Counted from the first letter of the stretch, positions 33,128 through 43,141 are shown. The stretch: 62,690 nt of DNA from Aquimarina agarilytica ZC1 (GCF_000255455.1 NZ_JH621268.1:1-62690); one strand, 5' to 3'. Notes: generated from the sequence alone by a model not told the origin. Program-made: numbers and translations.

Positions 33128-34909
33128 CTAGTTTGTAGGCCTTCTAGGTCCACTAGATTTACTTCCTACACGAGAAACAGCATTACGGAAACCAATGTAA
33201 TCAGTAGCCATATCTTGAGGGAAATACCTACGTTGTGCAGGGTCTAACCAATATGCTCTATCTTTCCATGATCCACCTTTGTATACTCTAGCTTTATCAT
33301 CAACCTGAGTTCTTCTTTTAGTAGAAGTATCATATTGTCTTTTAAGCTCCCCATCTTCAGTAGTCACACTGTGAGTCGGTGAATTATACATGTCTTTGGT
33401 AGGGTCACCTTCAATTTCTTCAAAAGCTTCGTAGTAACGAGAAGATTGTTTGTCACCATCTCTATAGTTACGGTTGTCGCTTTCGTCAAAATTAGTTCTC
33501 AAATAAGTTTCTTCTTCATCGATAGGAACTTGTTTTATTTGACCTGGTAACGTACGAGCAATTACTTTTCCGTTGCTCAACGTATCATATACCATTTCGC
33601 TAGCACCTAATACAACTACTGTACCATCACTTGAAATAGCATTTTTTGTATACACATTACCTCTGTAGTAGTTAAAGTCATTAAATTCATCATCTACTAT
33701 TGGTCTATAAACATCAGCTACCCATTCTGCAACGTTACCTGCCATATCATATAAACCATAGTCATTAGGAGTAAAGCTCATTACTTCAGCAGTAATATCA
33801 GCTTTATCATCACTCCATCCAGCAATTCCACCATAGTCACCAGAACCTTGCTTGAAGTTGGCTAGTTGATCACCAAGTTTATTTTTTGTTCCGGAACGTG
33901 TATATTGTCCTTTCCATGGGTATTTTTTTCTACCACGGTAAATATTATAACTTCTCAATTCTCTTAAACCTAAAGCAGCATATTCCCATTCCACTTCTGT
34001 TGGAAGTCTAAATTTAGGAGGGATAATACCAGAATCTAATTGAGTAAATCTTCTGCCAGAGTTTGCAGATTCTCCAGTTCCACCACCTTCGCCATCTGCA
34101 GCAACATCACCTTCACTTACTTCTCCGCCTTCTTCACCTTCACTACTACTAGCTTTACTTCTAGATCTTTTTCCTGCTTCATTATTCATTTGCTCAATAC
34201 GCCTTTGAGATTCTCTTCCTCCAAGACTAACTTCTTCATTACCACCATAAACTTGGCTTGGTGCAGTTAAATATGTGTCGCGATCAAAATTGTTTCCTGG
34301 ACCAGATTGTAAATCTGCATCTTCGGAAATTCTTCCTTGATCTCTCAATATACGTTCGGCAACCATATTGGTTCTCCATTCGCTAAATTCAACTGCTTGA
34401 ATCCAACTTACACCGACTACAGGGTAATTTCTGTAAGCAGGGTGACGCAAATAATTATTGGTCATTACTTCGTTAAAACCTAAACGGTTTCTCCAAACTA
34501 ATGTATCAGGAAGTATACCTTTGTAGATATCTTCATAATTTTTGTCTTTTGGATCATACATACGTTTAGTCCATTCAAGGTATTCTAAATACATAAGATT
34601 GGTAACCTCTGTCTCATCCATGTAAAATGACTGCACGTGTTGTTGCGTAGGTGAGTTGTTCCAATCGTGCATAACATCATCTTGAACACGACCCATTGTA
34701 AAAGTACCACCTTCAATAAAAACGGTACCTACAGGAGGTTCTTGTTCTTTGTAGTTCGTGTTTACTCTTTGACCTCTTCCGTCTCTGTCATTAAATTCAA
34801 TGCCAGTCCCGCGAGATTTATTCGCGTAATTATTTTTGGTATTACAGCTAATGGCAAATAACGCCAGTGTAGCCCAAAGAGTTACATTTAAAAGATTTTT
34901 TTTGTTCAT
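33128..34909 (-). CDS. gldJ: Gliding motility / type IX secretion lipoprotein GldJ
   Basis: A 593-residue lipoprotein needed for gliding and stability of other Gld proteins in Flavobacterium. The start at 34909 gives MNKKNLLNVTLWATLALFAISC (Cys 22). The 14 residues upstream in the open frame do not fit. The rest is a formylglycine-generating-enzyme-like fold (FIEGGTFTMGRVQDD near residue 62, FRLPTEVEWEYAALG, DYGLYDMAGNVAEWVADVYRP, KGGSWKDRAYWLDPAQRRYFP). It is interrupted by a charged low-complexity insert at about residues 245-288 (KRSRSKASSSEGEEGGE and onward). Its divergent position from porU matches the arrangement known in Flavobacteriaceae. Confidence 0.95.
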   Translation of the reverse strand: MNKKNLLNVTLWATLALFAISCNTKNNYANKSRGTGIEFNDRDGRGQRVNTNYKEQEPPVGTVFIEGGTFTMGRVQDDVMHDWNNSPTQQHVQSFYMDETEVTNLMYLEYLEWTKRMYDPKDKNYEDIYKGILPDTLVWRNRLGFNEVMTNNYLRHPAYRNYPVVGVSWIQAVEFSEWRTNMVAERILRDQGRISEDADLQSGPGNNFDRDTYLTAPSQVYGGNEEVSLGGRESQRRIEQMNNEAGKRSRSKASSSEGEEGGEVSEGDVAADGEGGGTGESANSGRRFTQLDSGIIPPKFRLPTEVEWEYAALGLRELRSYNIYRGRKKYPWKGQYTRSGTKNKLGDQLANFKQGSGDYGGIAGWSDDKADITAEVMSFTPNDYGLYDMAGNVAEWVADVYRPIVDDEFNDFNYYRGNVYTKNAISSDGTVVVLGASEMVYDTLSNGKVIARTLPGQIKQVPIDEEETYLRTNFDESDNRNYRDGDKQSSRYYEAFEEIEGDPTKDMYNSPTHSVTTEDGELKRQYDTSTKRRTQVDDKARVYKGGSWKDRAYWLDPAQRRYFPQDMATDYIGFRNAVSRVGSKSSGPRRPTN

Positions 34910-35089
34910 AATAACAATCCTTTGATAGAAATAGGGTTTGCAATATAACAATTAACGTTCTAAATTCAATTTTATTTTAGATTTAATTGTAGTTGCTTAA
35001 ATTTGTTTACTATTGTAAATTAAGATTATTCTAACGACATAATCAATGGCTTAGTATACTTTTTGCTTTTTTAATCCGTTTTTAATTCT

Positions 35090-38000
35090 ATGAAATATTC
35101 ATTGCCCCACATTCTATTATTTTTCGTTTCAATCTGTTGTTTTTCGCAAATAAAGACAATTGATATTAAATGGGATACAACAAATTTGTCTGATAATGAG
35201 GTAGATTATCCTACAGCAAGTAATATGAATGGAGATCTCTACAATGGCATTTTAGAATTTAATTATACTTGGAAATCTTCAAAAGGGGTTGATGTTTCCC
35301 AAATTATAAATCCAGTCTATGAGTCAATTAGCGAATCTGAACTTAAGGCTGTTGCCAAAAATAAAATAGGCGCAACATTAAATTTAAGAGCGTCAACACG
35401 TTTTGCAAGAGGAGTTGCCTATCAATCTATAGCATTTAATCCTATAATTAAATTACGCGGTCAGTACAAAAAGCTAACATCATTTTCATTAAATACGTTA
35501 TATAAAAATACATCATTAGGAGCTAAAAAGTTGGCTAAAGTTTCAATGCCTCGGAATTCAGTTTTAGCACAAGGTGATTGGTTTCGTTTTGCTGTGGATA
35601 CTACAGGAGTATACAAAATAACTCCTCAGTTTTTAAATAGTATTGGTGTTGATTTAAATGGAGTTGATCCTAATACAATAAAAATATACGGTAATGGAGG
35701 GCAGCCACTACCTTTATTGAATAGTGAGAATGAAATTTTTGATGTTCCCGAAAATCCAATAAAAATAGTTGGTGCCGAAGATGGTGTTTTTTCTGGAGAT
35801 GATTATATATTGTTTTATGGGAGAGGGACTAAAGGCTTTGTTGAAGAAAATTTATCCCATGTTAATACTTATGCAGATGAAGCTTATTATTATGTCACAA
35901 CAGGTGGAGTTCAAAGTAAGAAAATTGGAACTATGTTAGAGCCATCTGGAACTATTGATAAAGTATTTACATCGTATGATTATGAAGCTTTTCATGAAGT
36001 GGATTTGGTTAATATTGGAGGATTAGGTAGAATTTGGCACGGAGAAAGTTTTGATATTCAAAATCAACGAAGTTATGATTTTAGTGTGCCTGACGTAGTT
36101 AAAGGGGAGCCAGTTAATGTGCGAATTAAGTTTGCGGCAGTGTATAAATCACTTCCTTCGTTAGAGCTTAAGTTTTTTGGAAATTCAAGAGAACTAGCTT
36201 CAAGGAAGTTTAATTTTTCAAGTCCCTTTAGAGAAAGTATTGCCTACAGGGATACGGAACAAGTTATAGATGTTGAAGGTTTTAATGATGATGTTTTGAA
36301 AGTTCAAATCAACTACAATAAAGAGGGGGATCCTGCTTCAGAAGGGTTTTTAGATTTTATTAGAGTAAAAGCGAAAAGTAATTTAGTAAGTAATGGGAGG
36401 CAATTTGGTTTTTTTAATTCGGAAGCTTCTAACTCTGGAGGGCTAGGGGAATATGTAGTTAGTAATACTACAAATGATAATGCTATATGGGATGTTACAG
36501 ATGTTTATGAAATTTCTTCAAAAATTAATAAAAACTCCACCGAATTAAGGTTTAAGTTTAATTTGGGGAGTCAAAGGAAATATGTGTTGGTAAACTCAAA
36601 TGATTTTTATTCACCTACAAAATTATCGAATTCAAAAGTTTCTAATCAAGATTTAAAAGGTAGTTTTTGGCAAGGGAGCTCCTTAAGTGGAGGGTTCGCT
36701 GATGTTGATTATTTAGTGATTACAAAAGAGTCTTTTTTGCCTGCAGCAAAAAGATTGGCCGAATTTAGGTTGAAAAATGATGGTTTAAAAGCTAAGGCAG
36801 TTTCTGTTGAAAGTATTTACAGTGAATTTAGTACGGGGAAGCAAGATATATCTGCTATACGGAATTTTGTTAAGTATTTATATGATAATGCCACCTCTGA
36901 ATCTGCACGTTTAAAATTTTTGTGTATAATAGGTGATGGGTCATATGATTATAAAGATGTGATTAAGAATAATACTAATGATGTGCCATTGTATCATTCT
37001 GTTAGGAGTAACTCTTTTGTGAATAGTTTTGCGACAGATGATTTTTATGGATTTATGGATGATAATGAAGGGGGGAATCCGAGTGTGGATTTATTAGATA
37101 TTGCTGTAGGTAGAATGGTTGCTCCAAATTTACAGATAGCTAATGAAATGGTAGATAAGGTAATTCGATTTTATGATAAAGAGGCATTTGGAGATTGGAG
37201 AAACAAACAATTGTATATATCGGATGATGTGGATAAAGAGATAGATTCAAAACTTCAGGATACTTTAAATAATATTGCAGACAGGTTGCGAAAAAACGTT
37301 TCGGATATTAATGTGGATAAATTATTTTCAGATGCTTTTGTGCAAGAAGTAAGTCCAGGAGGTCAGCGTTATCCGAAAGTTAGAAGAGCTATATTGGATG
37401 CTTTTGAAGCGGGGGTGTCTTATGTGAATTATTTTGGACATGGTGGTGAAGATGGCTTGTCTGGTGAAACGATTTTTACGGCCAGTGATGCCAGAGGCTT
37501 GGTTAACGAAATGCAAATGCCCATTTTTACAACTTTTACATGTGAATTAACTCGTTTCGATAACCCTAAAAGGTTGACAGCTGGTGAATTTATGTATTGG
37601 AATAAAGAAGGGGGAGCGGTGGCGCTTTTAACAACAACAAGGCAGTTAACATTCACTACAGCGATCTCGCTTAATAAGAGGTTGGAAGAAGTTTATTCAA
37701 CAGCTCAAGGTGTTTCAACTTCAATTGGGGAGGCAATTAGGGTGGCAAAAGTAAATGTAGGTAGAAGTACTAATAAAAGAACGGTATTTTGTATTGGTGA
37801 CCCGGCGATTAGTATTCCTTTTCCGAAAGGGAAGCTAGAGTTAACTAGAATAAACGATAAAAATTTGAGTGATTTTAAAACGGAATTGAAGGCTTTGGAT
37901 AAGGTTAAGTTTTCTGGTCAAGTCGTACTTTCCGATGGAAATGTAGATGAAAATTATCAAGGAGAAGTAAGTGTAGTGCTTTTTGATAAAGAATTAAAAA

Positions 38001-38932
38001 GACAAACTTTAGCCAATGATAAGGTTCGTAACAGCAAAACAAATGAAATTATAAAAATAGATTTTATAGAATCAGGTGAAAAAGTGTTTAGGGGCTTGGC
38101 ATCTGTAAAAGATGGGGAATTTGATATCGAGTTTATTCTTCCTAAAAACATACAATTACCTATCGGAGAAGGGAGGGTTAGTTTGTATGCTAAAAACAAT
38201 AATAAACTCGAAGATCATACTGGGTCACTTGGAGTAAAAATAGGAGGTTTGAACACCGAAGCGGTTGAAGATAATCAAGCACCAGAGATTGATCTTTTTT
38301 TAAATGATGAAAACTTTATTGCGGGTCAAAATGTGAATCAGTCACCAGTTTTGTTAGTTAATTTTTCGGACGCAAGTGGAATTAATACTGCAGGTGGAGT
38401 GGGGCATGATATTATAGCGATATTGGATAATGATGATAAGAATCCTATTATATTGAATGATTATTACTCAACAGATTTGGATGATTTTACCAAAGGTAAT
38501 TTGAGTTTTAGATTAAGGGATTTAGCTCCGGGAGATCATACTTTAAAGGTAAGAGCATCGGATGTGTATAATAATGTTGTTTTTGAAGAAATAAGTTTTA
38601 AAGTAGGTCAATCTGAAGATTTTAAGATTGATAGGGTGCTTAATTATCCTAATCCATTTGTAAGTTATACGGAATTTTGGTTTTCTCATAATAGTACTCT
38701 TAATGATGACTTACAGGTGACAGTGCAGATTTTAACGGTGACAGGTAAGGTCGTTCGGACAATTAATAGTAATTTGACAGGAAAAACGAATTATACAGAT
38801 CAAATTGCTTGGGATGGAAAAGATGATTTTGGAGATAAAATAGGAAAAGGTGTATATGTGTACAAGATTTCAGTTAAATCTACGTTAACTAACAAGACTT
38901 CCTCTAAATTTGAGAAATTAGTCATTTTGTAG
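35090..38932 (+). CDS. porU: Type IX secretion sortase PorU
   Basis: A 1280-residue gingipain-family (C25) cysteine peptidase that removes the C-terminal sorting domain of T9SS cargo and attaches cargo to the surface. The signal peptide ends CCFS-QIK (near 20). The catalytic dyad is visible as His 784 in NYFGHGGEDGLS and Cys 818 in FTTFTCELTRFDNP. The C-terminus (about 1180-1280) has its own type A sorting domain, NYPNPFVSYTEFWFSHN and GKGVYVYKISVKS. porV follows 44 bp later. Its cargo here includes the secreted amylase at 20278-22470. Confidence 0.95.
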   Translation: MKYSLPHILLFFVSICCFSQIKTIDIKWDTTNLSDNEVDYPTASNMNGDLYNGILEFNYTWKSSKGVDVSQIINPVYESISESELKAVAKNKIGATLNLRASTRFARGVAYQSIAFNPIIKLRGQYKKLTSFSLNTLYKNTSLGAKKLAKVSMPRNSVLAQGDWFRFAVDTTGVYKITPQFLNSIGVDLNGVDPNTIKIYGNGGQPLPLLNSENEIFDVPENPIKIVGAEDGVFSGDDYILFYGRGTKGFVEENLSHVNTYADEAYYYVTTGGVQSKKIGTMLEPSGTIDKVFTSYDYEAFHEVDLVNIGGLGRIWHGESFDIQNQRSYDFSVPDVVKGEPVNVRIKFAAVYKSLPSLELKFFGNSRELASRKFNFSSPFRESIAYRDTEQVIDVEGFNDDVLKVQINYNKEGDPASEGFLDFIRVKAKSNLVSNGRQFGFFNSEASNSGGLGEYVVSNTTNDNAIWDVTDVYEISSKINKNSTELRFKFNLGSQRKYVLVNSNDFYSPTKLSNSKVSNQDLKGSFWQGSSLSGGFADVDYLVITKESFLPAAKRLAEFRLKNDGLKAKAVSVESIYSEFSTGKQDISAIRNFVKYLYDNATSESARLKFLCIIGDGSYDYKDVIKNNTNDVPLYHSVRSNSFVNSFATDDFYGFMDDNEGGNPSVDLLDIAVGRMVAPNLQIANEMVDKVIRFYDKEAFGDWRNKQLYISDDVDKEIDSKLQDTLNNIADRLRKNVSDINVDKLFSDAFVQEVSPGGQRYPKVRRAILDAFEAGVSYVNYFGHGGEDGLSGETIFTASDARGLVNEMQMPIFTTFTCELTRFDNPKRLTAGEFMYWNKEGGAVALLTTTRQLTFTTAISLNKRLEEVYSTAQGVSTSIGEAIRVAKVNVGRSTNKRTVFCIGDPAISIPFPKGKLELTRINDKNLSDFKTELKALDKVKFSGQVVLSDGNVDENYQGEVSVVLFDKELKRQTLANDKVRNSKTNEIIKIDFIESGEKVFRGLASVKDGEFDIEFILPKNIQLPIGEGRVSLYAKNNNKLEDHTGSLGVKIGGLNTEAVEDNQAPEIDLFLNDENFIAGQNVNQSPVLLVNFSDASGINTAGGVGHDIIAILDNDDKNPIILNDYYSTDLDDFTKGNLSFRLRDLAPGDHTLKVRASDVYNNVVFEEISFKVGQSEDFKIDRVLNYPNPFVSYTEFWFSHNSTLNDDLQVTVQILTVTGKVVRTINSNLTGKTNYTDQIAWDGKDDFGDKIGKGVYVYKISVKSTLTNKTSSKFEKLVIL

Positions 38933-38976
38933 GAAAAGTCAGAATAAAAATTATATTTGTCAAAATTTGAAATTTT

Positions 38977-40155
38977 ATGAAAAATAAGTTTGTATGGCTA
39001 ACACTCGTATTGTTGGTTTCTTCCGCTCTATTGAATGCTCAGGAAGCAAATAGAAAAATTACCACAGCTTTGCCTTTTTTACAGGTGGCTGCTGATGCTA
39101 GAGCCGGAGGTTTAGGTGATCAAGGTGTCGCTACATCACCAGATGCATTTTCGCAACAATGGAATGCTTCTAAATATGCATTTGCTCAAAAAGAAATAGG
39201 AGTGGCATTAAACGTAACACCTTATTTGACTCGATTGGTGAATGATATTATTTTGGCAAATTTAGTAGGCTATAAGCGATTGAATGAGCGAAGTGCGGTG
39301 TCGGCAAGTTTTAGGTATTTTAGTTTAGGTGAAATTGAATTTAGAGAAAGTGCAACCTCCGAAGCTAATATTCAAAAGCCCAATGAATTGAGTTTGGATG
39401 TAGCTTATTCGTTAAGATTAAGTGATCGCTTTTCAATGGCGGTAGCAGGTAGATACTTGCGTTCTGATTTACGTTTACAAACTTCAAATTTATCAGGAGA
39501 TTCAAATGCTGGTAATGGTTTTGGTGTTGATATTACTGGGTATTATCAGTCTGAAGAGATTCCTTATAGAAACTTTGATGGTCGCTGGAGAGGTGGTTTT
39601 GCAATAACTAATATTGGGCCAAAATTAAAGTATAGTGCAGATCAAGAAAGTTTTATACCAACAAATTTACGTTTAGGTGGAGGTTTTGATTTTGGAATTG
39701 ATCAATACAATAAGGTGAGTGTAACAGCAGAAGTTTCAAAATTGTTGGTGCCTACACCACCAGTTTTTGACACAGATGGTTCTGGACAAATAGATGATGG
39801 AGATGAAATTAGAACTTTTGATGAGTTTGTGAAAAGTAAAAGTGCTATAGGGTCTATATTTTCATCTTTTAATGATGCACCTGATGGTTTTTCTGAAGAA
39901 TTACAAGAATTTACAGTTTCGTTAAGTGCAGAGTATAATTATAACGATGTATTTGCTTTAAGAGCAGGATATTTTAATGAGCATGAAAGCAAAGGAGCGC
40001 GTAAGTTTTTTACTTTAGGGGCAGGATTTAAGTATACATCAATCGGTATTGATATGTCTTACTTGTTTTCTACATCAAATACGCCAAGTCCGTTAGATGG
40101 AACATTGCGATTCGGTCTTACATTTTTATTTGGACAAGATTACAGAGAGTTTTAA
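38977..40155 (+). CDS. porV: Type IX secretion outer-membrane shuttle protein PorV
   Basis: A 392-residue outer-membrane beta barrel of the FadL-like group that hands T9SS cargo from the translocon to PorU. The signal peptide ends LLNAQ. The start of the mature part, ITTALPFLQVAADARAGGLGDQGVATSPDAFSQQWNASKYAFA, is diagnostic of PorV. The C-terminus LRFGLTFLFGQDYREF has the typical terminal aromatic. A long perfect hairpin starts at the last base of the stop codon, ending the porU-porV unit. Confidence 0.95.
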   Translation: MKNKFVWLTLVLLVSSALLNAQEANRKITTALPFLQVAADARAGGLGDQGVATSPDAFSQQWNASKYAFAQKEIGVALNVTPYLTRLVNDIILANLVGYKRLNERSAVSASFRYFSLGEIEFRESATSEANIQKPNELSLDVAYSLRLSDRFSMAVAGRYLRSDLRLQTSNLSGDSNAGNGFGVDITGYYQSEEIPYRNFDGRWRGGFAITNIGPKLKYSADQESFIPTNLRLGGGFDFGIDQYNKVSVTAEVSKLLVPTPPVFDTDGSGQIDDGDEIRTFDEFVKSKSAIGSIFSSFNDAPDGFSEELQEFTVSLSAEYNYNDVFALRAGYFNEHESKGARKFFTLGAGFKYTSIGIDMSYLFSTSNTPSPLDGTLRFGLTFLFGQDYREF

Positions 40156-40222
40156 GAAAAAATAAATAAAAAAAAATGCCATTCTTTTTTAAGAATGGCA
40201 TTTTTTTTTATTTATTTTTTCT
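40155..40222. terminator. Exceptionally long perfect hairpin after porV
   Basis: Positions 40155-40186 pair without mismatch with 40191-40222: a 32-bp stem around a TTTT loop, with a GC-containing core TGCCATTCTT/AAGAATGGCA and long A/T flanks. It works as a terminator in either direction and is much longer than the usual 8-12 bp. Confidence 0.9.
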
Positions 40223-40368
40223 ATTTACATGAGATTTTTGTGTGAATTCAATTGATTCTTTAAGTTTTACGGGATTCTGGTGCATTTTGTTAAATGTGCT
40301 TTGTTTTCTATAAGATTAAGAATGCTTATTTTTATAAACTAGTACTTCGTGTTTAATTACGAATGTGT

Positions 40369-40376
40369 TATTTTTG
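40369..40376 (+). promoter_or_regulatory. Probable -7 box of pdhA
   Basis: TATTTTTG matches TAnnTTTG and lies 79 bp upstream of the pdhA ATG, downstream of the porV hairpin. No exact -33 TTG is seen (TTC at about 40346). The remainder of 40223-40455 shows nothing else. Confidence 0.4.
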
Positions 40377-40455
40377 CCTGTTACTAAAATTGAGCGAAAG
40401 AATGATTTTTTAGTATAGGACGCCAAAATTTATAATTGAAACTGATTCAATTCCA

Positions 40456-41454
40456 ATGAAGAAAATTACCAAAGAAGTGTACCTTAGATGGTACGAAGAC
40501 ATGCTTTTCTGGAGGAAGTTTGAAGATAAACTTGCTCAAGTATACATTCAACAAAAGGTGAGAGGTTTTTTACACCTATATAACGGACAGGAAGCTATTC
40601 TTGCAGGTTCATTACATGCTATGGATCTTACAAAAGATAAAATGATTACTGCATACCGTAATCATGTGCAACCCATTGGTATGGGAGTGGATCCTAAAAA
40701 GGTAATGGCAGAATTATACGGGAAAGAAACAGGGACTTCAAAAGGTATGGGAGGTTCAATGCATATTTTTTCTAAAGAACATCGTTTTTATGGAGGGCAT
40801 GGAATTGTAGGAGGTCAAATACCATTGGGAGCAGGTTTAGCCTTTGCTGATAAGTATTTTGACAGCGATGCAGTCACATTAACATTTTTTGGTGATGGTG
40901 CAGCGCGTCAAGGTTCATTACACGAGGCGTTTAATTTAGCTATGCTTTGGAATTTACCGGTAGTTTTCTGTGTTGAAAACAATGGATATGCCATGGGAAC
41001 ATCGGTTGAGCGTACAGCAAACCATACGGATATTTGGAAATTAGGTTTGGGTTATGAAATGCCATGTAAGCCAGTTGATGCTATGAATCCAGTTTCAGTT
41101 GCTGAAGCCATGGATGAGGCAATTACTAGAGCGCGTACAGGTGGTGGTCCAACTTTTTTAGAGTTAAAAACGTACCGTTACCGTGGGCATTCAATGAGTG
41201 ATGCACAAAAATACCGTACAAAAGACGAAGTGGCAGAATATCAAAAAATAGATCCAATTACGCAAGTGTTGGATATTATAAAGGCTAAAAAATATGCTTC
41301 GACAAAACAAATAGCAGAAATTGATCAGCGTGTGAAAGATAAAGTAGCCGAGTGTCAAAAATTTGCAGAAGAGTCACCATTTCCAAAGCCACAACAAATG
41401 TACGATATGGTGTACGAACAAGAAGACTATCCTTTTTTACCACATAAATTATAA
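40456..41454 (+). CDS. pdhA: Pyruvate dehydrogenase E1 component alpha subunit
   Basis: A 332-residue thiamine-diphosphate enzyme subunit that decarboxylates pyruvate with the beta subunit (not in this window). The ThDP/Mg motif is FFGDGAARQGSLHEAFNLAM ending in NN at VVFCVENNGYAMG. The regulatory/substrate loop TYRYRGHSMSDAQKYRT and the N-terminal RGFLHLYNGQEA and YGGHGIVGGQIPLGAG complete the family pattern. The acyltransferase gene follows 8 bp later, so they form an operon that lacks E1 beta and E3. Confidence 0.95.
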   Translation: MKKITKEVYLRWYEDMLFWRKFEDKLAQVYIQQKVRGFLHLYNGQEAILAGSLHAMDLTKDKMITAYRNHVQPIGMGVDPKKVMAELYGKETGTSKGMGGSMHIFSKEHRFYGGHGIVGGQIPLGAGLAFADKYFDSDAVTLTFFGDGAARQGSLHEAFNLAMLWNLPVVFCVENNGYAMGTSVERTANHTDIWKLGLGYEMPCKPVDAMNPVSVAEAMDEAITRARTGGGPTFLELKTYRYRGHSMSDAQKYRTKDEVAEYQKIDPITQVLDIIKAKKYASTKQIAEIDQRVKDKVAECQKFAEESPFPKPQQMYDMVYEQEDYPFLPHKL

Positions 41455-41462
41455 TAAAAGAT

Positions 41463-43064
41463 ATGGCAACAGTAATCAATATGCCTCGTTTGAGTGATAC
41501 TATGGAAGAAGGTACCGTAGCATCATGGTTAAAACAAGTAGGAGATAAAGTAGCAGAAGGTGATATCCTTGCAGAAATTGAAACTGACAAGGCAACTATG
41601 GAGTTTGAGTCTTTTTATGAAGGAACACTTTTACATGTGGGGATCGCAGAAGGAGAGACAGCACCAGTAGATCAGTTACTTTGTGTTATTGGTAATGAGG
41701 GGGAAGATATTAGTGCGCTTCTAGCTGGTGGTGCTAGCGCTGCTGCAGAAGTAGTTGAAGAGGCTCCGAAAGCAGAAGAAGCTGTTGCGCAAACAGCTGA
41801 AGTTCCAGCGGGTGTTGAAATTATTACCATGCCTCGTTTGAGTGATACTATGGAAGAAGGTACCGTAGCATCATGGTTAAAACAAATAGGAGATAAAGTA
41901 GCAGAAGGTGATATTTTAGCAGAAATTGAAACCGACAAGGCAACTATGGAGTTTGAATCTTTTTATGAAGGAACTTTATTGCATGTGGGTGTTCAAGAAG
42001 GAGAGACTGCACCAGTTGAAAGTTTATTAGCAATTATTGGCCCGGCAGGTACTGATGTGTCTGATTTAAAAGGTGGTGTTCCTGCTAAAGCAGCAGTAGC
42101 AGATGCTCCTGTGGCTAAAAAAGAAGAAGCAAGTGAGGTTGCAGCTCCTGCTGTAGTTGCAAACACAGCTGCAAGTGGTCGTATTTTTGCATCGCCATTA
42201 GCAAAAAAGATCGCATCTGACAAAGGGATTGATTTAAGTTCGGTTACTGGTACAGGTGAAAATGGGAGAATTACTAAAAAAGATGTAGAAAACTTTAAGG
42301 CTGCGCCTAAAGAAGCAGTTTCTGCACCAGCTGAAGCAAAATCAAGTGCTCCAGCGCCACAATTATATACGCCTGTAGGAGAGCAAATTTTTGAAGAAAC
42401 TAAAAATTCGCAAATGCGTAAAGCTATTGCGAAAAGTTTAGGGAAGTCAAAATTTACAGCGCCACATTATTACTTATCTATTGAGGTAGATATGGATAAT
42501 GCTATTGCTTCGCGTAAGCAAATTAATGCATTGCCCGATACAAAAGTATCATTTAATGATATGGTAGTTAAGGCGTCGGCTATGGCATTACGTAAGCATC
42601 CACAAATAAATACCCAATGGCAAGATGACGTTACTAGGTATGCGAAGCATATTTCAATAGGAGTTGCTGTGGCGGTTGAAGATGGTTTGGTAGTACCTGT
42701 ATTGCCATTTACGGATCAAATGACCTTAACTCAAATTGGAGGGAATGTACGTAGTTTGGCAGGGAAGGCTAAAAACAAAAAGTTAACACCTGGTGAAATG
42801 AGTGGAAGTACTTTTACAGTATCTAACTTAGGTATGTTTGGTATTACATCATTTACAAGTATTATTAATCAGCCGAATTCGGCAATATTATCTGTTGGTG
42901 CTATAGTGCAAAAGCCGGTAGTTAAAAATGGTGAAATAGTTGTAGGTAATACTATGACATTAAACTTAGCATGTGATCATCGTACAGTTGATGGTGCAGC
43001 TGGAGCATCGTTTTTACAAACATTAAAAACATATTTAGAGAACCCTGTGACAATGTTGGCATAG
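41463..43064 (+). CDS. pdhC: Dihydrolipoamide acetyltransferase (E2) with two lipoyl domains
   Basis: A 533-residue core subunit of pyruvate dehydrogenase. Two lipoyl domains span residues 1-80 and 117-196, with the lipoylated Lys at 43 and 159 in IETDKATMEFE. Ala/Pro/Glu-rich flexible linkers follow each. The E1/E3-binding domain is at about 238-275 (ASPLAKKIASDKGIDLSSV, GTGENGRITKKDV), and the catalytic domain from about 300 ends with LACDHRTVDG (His 506). The two lipoyl segments are nearly identical in DNA. A long hairpin ends the operon. Confidence 0.95.
   Translation: MATVINMPRLSDTMEEGTVASWLKQVGDKVAEGDILAEIETDKATMEFESFYEGTLLHVGIAEGETAPVDQLLCVIGNEGEDISALLAGGASAAAEVVEEAPKAEEAVAQTAEVPAGVEIITMPRLSDTMEEGTVASWLKQIGDKVAEGDILAEIETDKATMEFESFYEGTLLHVGVQEGETAPVESLLAIIGPAGTDVSDLKGGVPAKAAVADAPVAKKEEASEVAAPAVVANTAASGRIFASPLAKKIASDKGIDLSSVTGTGENGRITKKDVENFKAAPKEAVSAPAEAKSSAPAPQLYTPVGEQIFEETKNSQMRKAIAKSLGKSKFTAPHYYLSIEVDMDNAIASRKQINALPDTKVSFNDMVVKASAMALRKHPQINTQWQDDVTRYAKHISIGVAVAVEDGLVVPVLPFTDQMTLTQIGGNVRSLAGKAKNKKLTPGEMSGSTFTVSNLGMFGITSFTSIINQPNSAILSVGAIVQKPVVKNGEIVVGNTMTLNLACDHRTVDGAAGASFLQTLKTYLENPVTMLA
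41481..42020 (+). repeat. Direct repeat encoding the two lipoyl domains
   Basis: The copies start at 41481 and 41829, offset 348 bp. Over the first 86 bases they differ at only one position, and then diverge mainly at third codon positions. That is stronger conservation than protein selection would require, suggesting a recent duplication or conversion. Confidence 0.9.
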
Positions 43065-43076
43065 AATTTTCTGGTA

Positions 43077-43124
43077 TTATACAAACAAAAAACCACCAAT
43101 TTTGGTGGTTTTTTGTTTGTATAA
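43077..43124. terminator. Long bidirectional terminator after pdhC
   Basis: Positions 43077-43099 are the exact reverse complement of 43102-43124 (core ACCACCAA/TTGGTGGT with A/T-rich arms). It sits between the convergent pdhC and lytic transglycosylase genes. Confidence 0.85.
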
Positions 43125-43141
43125 ATTTAATAAGTGGGATG

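Noticed and set aside
40223..40455. A missing or decayed cytidine deaminase gene between porV and pdhA, as remembered for some relatives.
   Set aside because: The gap has only AT-rich sequence and a promoter box. No deaminase motif could be read in any frame, so nothing supports a relic here.
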